Position numbers and translations under genes: made by a program. The notes under the pieces were generated by a model that saw only the letters and a program-made list of their open reading frames with translations, searched no databases and was not told where the DNA came from. 11,175 nt of DNA from JBGSKV01 sp041740975 (GTDB taxonomy: Bacteria; Bdellovibrionota_B; Oligoflexia; Oligoflexales; JALZUQ01), in contig JBGSKV010000012.1 of assembly GCA_041740975.1 (NCBI GenBank), forward strand, positions 1 through 11,175. Reading direction: 5' to 3'. Position 1 is the stretch's first letter. Each line of letters opens with the position of its first letter. Shown one piece after another: positions 5,324 through 11,175 of the stretch.

Positions 5324-6035
5324 GATTTCCTTTATCATCCCGATTGGGCCCGAGGAAATTGCTTGGCAATCTTTATGGAAGGATTTGGTCCATCTGGATG
5401 GTGGCTGCCAAATTATACTAAGCGCCACTAAGGCACCCTTACCCGAACAACAAAATCTCATGGATAAACGCGCGAAGACTTCAAAAGCACTATGGCTTAT
5501 GGGAACCGCAGGACGGGCCAAACAGCTGAATGCAGGCGCCGAACAAGCTACCAGTGACTGGCTTTGCTTCCTTCACGCTGATAGCCGGCTAACTCGGGAT
5601 AGTTTAACAAAGCTTCAAACATTGCTAGCGAGTGGAAGTCAGGATTCGCTCTATTATTTTAATTTAAACTTTAGAGATGGTTCTCAAAAATTTTTGCTAT
5701 TGAACACTTGGGGCACCCGTTTACGTAATCGAACATGGGGAGTTCCGTATGGCGATCAAGGACTGACGATTCACAGAAAAAGTTTTGAGAATCTGGGTGG
5801 GTTCAATGAAACTATTTTGAGTGGCGAAGATCACGAGTTTGTTTGGCGCGCATTGGCTCGCGGATACAAACTCACTCCCATAGGCGCCCCTATACAAACG
5901 AGTGCTCGAAAATACGACCAGCAAGGATGGGTTTTGACAACTCTTAGACATAACCTCCTTGGCTGTTTTCAAGCATGGCAATTTGGTTGGAAGCCACGAC
6001 TGCAAAAATTATCGCGAGGCCAAAAACCGTCATGA
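5316..6035 (+). CDS. TIGR04283-type glycosyltransferase, arsenosugar cluster
   Basis: This is a family 2 GT-A glycosyltransferase of the kind regularly found next to arsM/arsS. The 239-aa protein begins with the first beta-strand ISFIIPIGPEE. Instead of a long acceptor region it moves quickly to GRAKQLNAGA (66-75) and the metal/nucleotide-sugar motif LHADS (86-90, in place of a classical DxD). Family signatures VPYGDQG (143-149), LGGF (160-163) and GEDHEF (170-175) follow. The C-terminal TSARKYDQQGW and a hydrophobic helix match the family. There is no full transmembrane segment, so it is cytoplasmic or peripheral. The ATG lies 8 nt inside the arsS gene. The donor and acceptor are unknown; attachment to the dimethylarsinoyl-ribose scaffold is inference. 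Confidence 0.88.
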   Translation: MAKISFIIPIGPEEIAWQSLWKDLVHLDGGCQIILSATKAPLPEQQNLMDKRAKTSKALWLMGTAGRAKQLNAGAEQATSDWLCFLHADSRLTRDSLTKLQTLLASGSQDSLYYFNLNFRDGSQKFLLLNTWGTRLRNRTWGVPYGDQGLTIHRKSFENLGGFNETILSGEDHEFVWRALARGYKLTPIGAPIQTSARKYDQQGWVLTTLRHNLLGCFQAWQFGWKPRLQKLSRGQKPS

Positions 6036-6694
6036 CAAATGCTATTGCTATTTTTGTCAAAACGACCGCACTCAGCCCCGTGAAAACGCGTTTAGCAAGT
6101 ACGATAGGTGTAGAGAAAGCTCACGAGTTTTATCAGCTGTCCATCGACGCGATGACTTCCCTTCTCCACGATTTGCAAAGATCAGATAAAAGCTGGCAGG
6201 GGTACTTTGCGGTCGCTGAAAATGGCGCAGAGTCGCATTGGACTGGTTTGCCAACTCTTTCACAAGGTGATGGTGAACTTGGAGATCGACTCCACTTTGT
6301 TTGCCATGCTCTCCTGCAAACACATTCCAAAGTCTTTTTGGTGGGGGCTGATAGTCCTCAGATGGGAACGATTCATCTGACGGAAGCACTGTCGGCGCTA
6401 GACAATAATGACTGCGTGATGATTCCGGCTTACGATGGTGGTTTTACACTGCTTGGCTCGAAACGTATGATCCCACGTGATGTTTGGCAAGGCGTGGAGT
6501 ATTCTACTTCGCGTACAGGTTCCGACCTTGTAGAAAGCTTGCTAAAGTCGTTTAAAGTAAAAATATTGGCCCCCATGACTGATGTTGATTTGGAAGACGA
6601 TTTTGCCAAGTTGAGAGTAGAACTGGCTAACTCGCCACAGTTAACGGAGTCACAAAAAAAGTTAAAACTTTGGTTGGATGGGAACGCACATTAA
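6032..6694 (+). CDS. TIGR04282-type (DUF2064) glycosyltransferase, arsenosugar cluster
   Basis: A 220-aa GT-A fold protein resembling nucleotidyl/glycosyl transferases of the DUF2064 family. Signatures in order are AIAIFVKTTALSPVKTRLA (4-22), the family's nucleotide-binding loop with K10, K18 and R20; QGDGELGDRL; VGADSPQM with D107; and YDGGFTLLG (134-142). The ATG at 6032 overlaps the preceding TGA as ATGA and starts the protein 3 residues before the first conserved strand. An in-frame ATG at 5975 would add 19 residues that lie wholly inside the upstream gene and have no family counterpart, so it was rejected. The gene ends in an overlap with the convergent protease gene. Together with the TIGR04283 enzyme it probably carries out late steps of arsenosugar assembly; the reaction is not established here. 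Confidence 0.88.
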   Translation: MTNAIAIFVKTTALSPVKTRLASTIGVEKAHEFYQLSIDAMTSLLHDLQRSDKSWQGYFAVAENGAESHWTGLPTLSQGDGELGDRLHFVCHALLQTHSKVFLVGADSPQMGTIHLTEALSALDNNDCVMIPAYDGGFTLLGSKRMIPRDVWQGVEYSTSRTGSDLVESLLKSFKVKILAPMTDVDLEDDFAKLRVELANSPQLTESQKKLKLWLDGNAH

Positions 6695-9219
6695 TGAGCG
6701 ACTGGAGCCGTCTTGTCACTAAGTCTTTTGCTACGAAATGATCGAATCGTTAAAGCTTTCTCGATTGGCTGAGTCAAGTTTGACGACTGGACGACCATCC
6801 CCAACTTTAAAATCTCATTGACCACAAGTGGCGCTGCCGTGACGTCTATCAACCTCACAGCTTCATCACCTGGTTCAATGGGATCAATTTTTGTACTTCC
6901 CGCAGCCAGACTCATTTGCCTGCCCGATAAACTTCGAAATTGCAGATCGATAGGCTGAGAGGAAACTTTTCCAGTGTTGCGAATGTAGACTTTGATCTTG
7001 GCATTCTCGCCAGGCTCCAAAGCTCCGTCATTTTCTTTACTTTCATTGACAAGGTCGTAGTCAAAATCCAGTTTCGGACGATCTTTGTCGGCTACGGGAA
7101 CCGAAAAATGCCAGGACTGTTTTGCCAGAGGCATCGCGCCGAGGGTGACGCCAACGGTAAAATTTACATTTTCAATGCCAATATTTTCCGGAATTCTAAC
7201 TTGAAAAACGCCCGTCTTTGCTTCTTTAGTGTTAATCTTTCCCACCAAAATTTCCTTGGTCGATATTTGATCAACATCTGATCGCAAGAACACAGAAATT
7301 TGATTTGAGTCTTGGCGTCCAGCATTCGTCAGTCGCCAGGGAATCTGCATATTAGACCCTTTATAAGCCTGCAGATTGGTTTTGGAAATGCGGAAACTAA
7401 GCACGGGAGTCGGCTTTAAATGAGGACTCTCGGACCAATCCAAGCCGAAGGTCGTATCCATCCAACCTTTGACTTTAGTGTTGTGAGTTTGCAAGAATTC
7501 ACTCAGCTCACCGGAAGCCAAAGCAATCCAATGGGAGGCATGATTCATACCTTCTTCGATTGGCATCGTGTAATGCTGACTAATCTTATTCAGAATAATT
7601 TTTGCAGCCTGAATATCCACATCAACTGCCTTAAAATCACTAAACGCGTCTTCGGTTTTTTCGTCTACTAAATGAAACGCGCGAAAAGGAGTTAAGAGAA
7701 CGGGGGTGTTCACCGGCGACTGCGTGCGACTCTCGAGACGATGAGCCAGAAACTCTTCATTGCGATACCGTGAACGTCCGAACAAATTGACATTGGCATG
7801 GCGCTGAACTACGGGCTGCAACCAAACATCTGGATAAATGCCGACATTCTGAATCGCTCTGCCACTAGGCGTGTAGTAACGGGCTATCGTTAGTTTCAAA
7901 GCCCGTTCCGCTGGAAGTTCAAACACTGTTTGCACGGAGCCTTTACCAAAGCTCGGTTCACCAATGACGATAGCGCGATCATGATCTTGTAAAGCACCCG
8001 CGACAATCTCGCTGGCCGAAGCGGAATCTTTGTCGATAAAGACAAACACTGGCAGGTCAAGCTGAGCATAATTTCTCCCTGCATTCTCAACTTCCGTGCG
8101 ACGCCCTCTGGTACTCACGATGACACCGTCATCTAAAAAGAGATCGGCTACTTCGACAGCCTGATCAAGTAGTCCTCCCGGGTTAGAGCGAAGATCTATA
8201 GAAATGCCCTTAAGCTTTTTGCCAATCTTTGAGATGGTACCATTCACTGCAGTCAGAATTTCACGGGTCGTGCGAGCTGAAAAATTATCAATTTTTAGAT
8301 TTAAAAGAAAGCCATTTGAATCAACTGCGTGTAAAGATGATTCGACAGAATTGACATTGATGACACGGCGACTGAGTTGAACGGTCTGAGGTGCATATTG
8401 TCCGGGTCTAAGTACAGAAAGCTTAACTTCCGTCCCTGGCTCACCACGCATATATTCGACTAATTCATCTAAACTTTGACCAAAGGTATCGACGCCATCG
8501 ATGTCCAATATCTTATCGTGACGCTTGAGATTCGCCTTTTCAGCCGGACTACCGGCGATGGGTCTGATGATTGTTAGTGAACTCTCATGCGTACCAACCA
8601 AAATCCCCAAACCACCAAACGAACCTTCCGTACCTTGCTTGAGTTCGCGGTAAATCTCGCGATCCAGTAAGGAACTGTGAGCGTCAAGTGATTCAAGAAT
8701 GTAATTTACGATTTCAATGGCGCCCGGACTGACTTCCGTGAGTTTCTGATTGTCGTTTCCACCGGTCGGCTTACCATCTATAAATTGCGCAATCCGCGTG
8801 ATGATATCTACGAGATTGGCATAATCTGTCGGATCATCTAAGGAGAAACTTTGTTTCTTGGCTCCATCCGTCAAATGCAGAAGTCGCTTTTCCTTATCAA
8901 CATCCACAATCATATGCGTGCGCTCTTTAAGTGACGATACGACCGTATCAAGAATATTCTTCGGCGAGACTCGTTCGACATCGACATAATACGACTGCAC
9001 AATCGACAAAATGGAGTCGATCATAAGATAATTGGCAATGTTTACGGAATCTTTTGAAAGCTGTGCGATCTGAGCCCGATCAATATTGCGGGCCGCCAAA
9101 GGTAGCGAGCTAAAATCAGAGACCAATAAAAATCGTAAACAAAGCGCCGCGAGCGCACCTGCAACACAAGGCAACCAAAGCCATAAAATTTTAGCTTTTC
9201 TATCCATTATTCCGCTCAT
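6691..9219 (-). CDS. Membrane-anchored PDZ/S41 C-terminal-processing protease (MXAN_5808-like)
   Basis: The 842-aa protein has a short cytoplasmic end, one membrane segment (about 11-33), a helical N-terminal region (40-190), a PDZ domain (about 195-285, with GSFGGLGILVG and IIRPIAGSPAEKANL) and an S41 protease domain (about 290-470). The Ser-Lys dyad is intact: S401 in SASASEIVAG and K426 in FGKGSVQT, 25 residues apart as in E. coli Prc. Beyond the protease lie two Ig-like beta domains (about 610-720 and 725-830; NDGALEPGENAKIKVYIRNTG resembles a CARDB-type repeat), giving the architecture of myxobacterial MXAN_5808-type peptidases. It should act in the periplasm on C-termini of envelope proteins. 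An alternative ATG at 9207 (residue 5) is equally plausible; neither has a strong ribosome binding site. CTCAT/ATGAG (9215-9229) can hide the first start in a hairpin. Confidence 0.9.
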   Translation of the reverse strand: MSGIMDRKAKILWLWLPCVAGALAALCLRFLLVSDFSSLPLAARNIDRAQIAQLSKDSVNIANYLMIDSILSIVQSYYVDVERVSPKNILDTVVSSLKERTHMIVDVDKEKRLLHLTDGAKKQSFSLDDPTDYANLVDIITRIAQFIDGKPTGGNDNQKLTEVSPGAIEIVNYILESLDAHSSLLDREIYRELKQGTEGSFGGLGILVGTHESSLTIIRPIAGSPAEKANLKRHDKILDIDGVDTFGQSLDELVEYMRGEPGTEVKLSVLRPGQYAPQTVQLSRRVINVNSVESSLHAVDSNGFLLNLKIDNFSARTTREILTAVNGTISKIGKKLKGISIDLRSNPGGLLDQAVEVADLFLDDGVIVSTRGRRTEVENAGRNYAQLDLPVFVFIDKDSASASEIVAGALQDHDRAIVIGEPSFGKGSVQTVFELPAERALKLTIARYYTPSGRAIQNVGIYPDVWLQPVVQRHANVNLFGRSRYRNEEFLAHRLESRTQSPVNTPVLLTPFRAFHLVDEKTEDAFSDFKAVDVDIQAAKIILNKISQHYTMPIEEGMNHASHWIALASGELSEFLQTHNTKVKGWMDTTFGLDWSESPHLKPTPVLSFRISKTNLQAYKGSNMQIPWRLTNAGRQDSNQISVFLRSDVDQISTKEILVGKINTKEAKTGVFQVRIPENIGIENVNFTVGVTLGAMPLAKQSWHFSVPVADKDRPKLDFDYDLVNESKENDGALEPGENAKIKVYIRNTGKVSSQPIDLQFRSLSGRQMSLAAGSTKIDPIEPGDEAVRLIDVTAAPLVVNEILKLGMVVQSSNLTQPIEKALTIRSFRSKRLSDKTAPVAH

Positions 9220-9477
9220 TAGGCATGAGGCCCTATCGACACGGACATGGCTTTTGTTGAGCGCCGAACTTCAAAAACTGGCCAGGTGGCCTTTTGAATC
9301 TCAAGAAAAGGGGTTCTTAAGCGACTTATAAAGCTCTGAAAGGGTTGACTATTTCGGTGGTCATTGTGGTTTTTTAATAATATTTCTCAACTTCTTAAAA
9401 AACATGCCGATTCTATAAGAGAAACTAGAGAGTTGCAGTCAGCGGAAGGTGCGACGTCACTAAGTGAAGGCTTTTGC
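9220..9477. other. Divergent intergenic region, protease / TPR gene
   Basis: No gene is supported here. On the plus strand TATAAG (9414-9419) and TATAAA (9327-9332) resemble -10 boxes, and TTGACT (9345-9350) resembles a -35, but none of them pair at a normal 16-18 nt spacing. GGCC-AGGT-GGCC followed by TTTT (about 9278-9294) is too short a stem to call a terminator. An in-frame TTG extension of the TPR gene (from 9364) runs through the region but lacks support. Confidence 0.4.
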
Positions 9478-10923
9478 ATGGTTTCCTTGTTTAGCAAATT
9501 TTTCGCAGTTCTAGGGTTGGCGCTTTTATTATTCCCAGTTCAATCTTGGGGATTGTCAGTAGCCGAGCGGCAGTTAGAAGAAGCTGTTTGGATAGGACCT
9601 GACTATGAACTCAGTAAAGCGATAAACGACATAGGCGAGCGCATCCGCGTGAATCCATATTCCGCTTTCGATCATTATTTACTGTCACAAGCATATCTAC
9701 GCCTGTTCAATACCGAACCGACTAACTTATCACTCATTCAAAAAGCCAACGATCTTGCACAGCAATCGATTGAACTCAATCCAAGCGCTGACTACGGAAC
9801 GGTGGCTTTGGCCAACATGCTTTCTTTTATGGGGCAGCCGGTTCGCGGCATCAAGTATATTGGCGAAACCATGAAAGCCAAGATGCACAAGAATAGCTGG
9901 CGTATTTACTTTATGTTGGGACAATTGAACGCCGAAATGAACAGCACCGAGACTCAACTCCTTTTCTACAAAAAGGCTTTGGTACAACCAGAAGCTCCTC
10001 GAGAAATTATTGTTCCGTTTGTCATTGAAAAACTGAAAGTGGCATATGGTCAAGATGAACTGACTCGACAACTTTTGACTTGGAATGATTTACATCCTAG
10101 CTATCACTTCGTACAGGAAATTGCAGTTTCCTATGCAACTTCGAAAAAGTACCTAGCATCAGACAAGATGTTCAAAAAAATTAATTCCGAGTCGCACCGA
10201 AGCGTGGCTTCTCTAACCAATCATGCTATTTTGCTTTATCAGAACCTGAATCGCCCCAATGAAGCACTCATATCCTTAAATAAAGCCAAATCCATGCTCG
10301 CGAAGGGCGACACTTATCGTCAAACAATCGTGGATCTTCACGTTGCCGCGGCATATCTTCGCACTAACCAACCGAATAAAGCCGAAGATATTTACCATGA
10401 TTTATTAGTTAAAAATAATTTACAAGAAGACCTTTTTGTCTTAGTAAAGAATTCTTATTTGGATGTCAAGGGTCTGGGCGGCTATCTGAAATTATTGAAT
10501 CAGTTAAGCCATGAAGTGGGTAGCGCTACCCTCTATGAGGACATAGGTCGCGTTTCCGATACACTCAATCAAAATGTTGCAGCTGTGGATGCTTTTCGCA
10601 AATCGATTCTTTTGAACCCAAAATCGGGCGAACTTTATAACTTACTTGGTTTGAGTCTTTACAAAATTAAGGATTACCAAGACGCACTTAGGCAATTTGA
10701 TATCGCTACCAAAATATCCCCAACCAGTTCTTCGGCCCACTACAATAAGGCCTGCATGCTATCCATCCTTCGCCGCACGGACGAAGCGGTAGCGGCGCTG
10801 GAAAACGCCTTGATTTTGGATCCCAATTTGAAGGGCAGCGCCTCGCAGGACGGCGACTTGGCGAATATTCGCGGTACCACGAAGTTTCAGAAGATTATTG
10901 CTCCTACTGTCGTTGCACACTAA
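9478..10923 (+). CDS. Secreted/periplasmic TPR-repeat protein, 481 aa
   Basis: A Sec signal peptide (MVSLFSKFFAVLGLALLLFPVQSWG) leads into a helical-repeat protein. TPR-like units can be seen at about 60-105 (AFDHYLLSQAYLRLF...ANDLAQQSIELNP), across the middle (ALLYQNLNRPNEAL; AAYLRTNQPNKAEDIYHDLL) and most clearly at 384-452 (LYNLLGLSLYKIKDYQDALRQF, then AHYNKACMLSILRRTDEAVAAL). TPR arrays bind other proteins, so an envelope scaffold or assembly role is likely, but no partner is visible. ATG at 9478 follows GAAGG with about 7-nt spacing and starts exactly at the signal peptide. A TTG at 9364 would add 38 non-conserved-looking residues in front of it. The gene diverges from the S41 protease across a 258-bp region, so shared control or function is possible. 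Confidence 0.85.
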   Translation: MVSLFSKFFAVLGLALLLFPVQSWGLSVAERQLEEAVWIGPDYELSKAINDIGERIRVNPYSAFDHYLLSQAYLRLFNTEPTNLSLIQKANDLAQQSIELNPSADYGTVALANMLSFMGQPVRGIKYIGETMKAKMHKNSWRIYFMLGQLNAEMNSTETQLLFYKKALVQPEAPREIIVPFVIEKLKVAYGQDELTRQLLTWNDLHPSYHFVQEIAVSYATSKKYLASDKMFKKINSESHRSVASLTNHAILLYQNLNRPNEALISLNKAKSMLAKGDTYRQTIVDLHVAAAYLRTNQPNKAEDIYHDLLVKNNLQEDLFVLVKNSYLDVKGLGGYLKLLNQLSHEVGSATLYEDIGRVSDTLNQNVAAVDAFRKSILLNPKSGELYNLLGLSLYKIKDYQDALRQFDIATKISPTSSSAHYNKACMLSILRRTDEAVAALENALILDPNLKGSASQDGDLANIRGTTKFQKIIAPTVVAH

Positions 10924-10927
10924 GAGT

Positions 10928-10944
10928 CGGCCGCTCCGCGGCCG
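10928..10944. repeat. GC-only hairpin after the TPR gene
   Basis: CGGCCGC (10928-10934) and GCGGCCG (10938-10944) are perfect complements around a TCC loop, 4 nt after the TPR stop codon. The stem is strong, but no T-run follows on either strand, so it is not a classical intrinsic terminator. It could protect the 3' end of the mRNA, or belong to the hairpin-rich repeat region that continues to the window edge. Confidence 0.6.
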
Positions 10945-10973
10945 GATATCAGAATAAGCTCCGCCTTTCACAC

Positions 10974-11116
10974 TCACAGTTTTCATTTCTATGTTTGATT
11001 GGTCCGGTTCTCCCGGCTTAAATTTGTCTGGGCGGTGTCGGCTGATGCAGCCTCAATGCCCAGCCAAATTTAAGCCGGCTCAACCGTCCCAGCCAACCAT
11101 CGGGTAAAAACTGTGA
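10974..11116. repeat. 143-bp imperfect palindrome (MITE-like or structured RNA)
   Basis: The inner arms 11013-11033 and 11058-11078 are complementary at 20 of 21 positions and enclose a 24-nt loop that contains its own hairpin (GGCTG-ATG-CAGCC, 11040-11052). The outermost arms TCACAGTTTT (10974-10983) and AAAACTGTGA (11107-11116) are perfect complements. Between these the arms agree only partly (for example CGGTT/AACCG). The whole is an element with arms of about 60 nt. No ORF and no clear target-site duplication is visible. A miniature inverted-repeat element, a dispersed palindromic unit or a bidirectional transcription end are all possible. Confidence 0.7.
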
Positions 11117-11136
11117 CAGCGAGGCTCCGCTCTCGA

Positions 11137-11166
11137 GTGCGTTCCCGCACGAGTTGCCTCCGCAAC
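11137..11166. repeat. Two adjacent short hairpins with pyrimidine-CC loops
   Basis: GTGCG-TTCC-CGCAC (11137-11150) and GTTGC-CTCC-GCAAC (11153-11166) are perfect 5-bp hairpins separated by 2 nt. Like the 7-bp hairpin at 10928-10944 they carry a loop containing TCC, while the stem sequences differ. CTCCGC occurs at 10934, 10959, 11125 and 11158. The series runs to within nine bases of the window edge and may continue outside. Confidence 0.55.
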
Positions 11167-11175
11167 GGTTGCTCG

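Noticed and set aside
5975..6031. Longer start for the TIGR04282 enzyme
   Set aside because: The 19 extra residues lie inside the upstream glycosyltransferase gene; the family domain begins right after the ATGA-overlap start at 6032.
9278..9294. GGCC-AGGT-GGCC-TTTT as a terminator of unknown direction
   Set aside because: A 4-bp stem with four T residues is too weak and does not follow any gene end.
9364..9477. TTG-initiated extension of the TPR protein
   Set aside because: It would bury the signal peptide 38 residues inside the protein; the ATG at 9478 has a good ribosome binding site and begins exactly at the signal peptide.
1..11175. CRISPR arrays, rRNA, transposase or integrase genes
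   Set aside because: No regularly spaced direct repeats, rRNA signatures or recombinase motifs were found on either strand; the only repeats are inverted ones at the right end.

Overview
The window reads as a chromosomal segment of a Gram-negative, didermal bacterium of moderate GC content: Sec signal peptides and lipoprotein signals are frequent, and MscL closely resembles the proteobacterial form. A long membrane-anchored PDZ/S41 protease with Ig-like C-terminal domains (the MXAN_5808 type known from Myxococcota and Bdellovibrionota), next to several orphan lipoproteins, points towards a delta-proteobacterial/Bdellovibrionota-like lineage. That placement is an inference; no rRNA or other phylogenetic marker is present.

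Left part (1-978, minus strand): the start of an exported protein gene runs off the left edge behind a good sigma70-like promoter. Upstream of it is a coupled pair, an exported 149-aa protein of unknown function followed 2 nt later by a DUF962/Mpo1-like membrane protein. A plus-strand terminator-like hairpin overlaps the end of the DUF962 gene and is preceded by a 12-codon micro-ORF with an ideal ribosome binding site.

Middle left (1115-3220, plus strand): mscL, with a terminator-like hairpin in its leader; tRNA-Leu(CAA), 17 nt after the mscL stop; then three small exported genes. The first two of these are diverged tandem paralogues sharing a C-terminal Cys/His motif, and the third is a canonical lipoprotein.

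Centre (3285-6694, plus strand): a compact arsenosugar biosynthesis operon, arsM - arsS - TIGR04283-type glycosyltransferase - TIGR04282-type glycosyltransferase. Every junction overlaps (1, 8 and 4 nt). ArsM methylates arsenite, ArsS attaches dimethylarsenic to the 5'-deoxyadenosyl moiety of SAM, and the two glycosyltransferase-like proteins presumably complete the arsenosugar. No ArsR, arsenate reductase or efflux pump is encoded in the window.

Right part: the S41 protease gene (6691-9219, minus strand) converges on the arsenic operon, with the two stop codons overlapping by 4 bp inside the palindrome CATTAATG. It diverges from a secreted TPR protein gene (9478-10923, plus strand). The last 250 bases hold no gene but are rich in inverted repeats: several short hairpins with TCC-containing loops surround a 143-bp imperfect palindrome that could be a dispersed repeat, a MITE-like element or a structured RNA.
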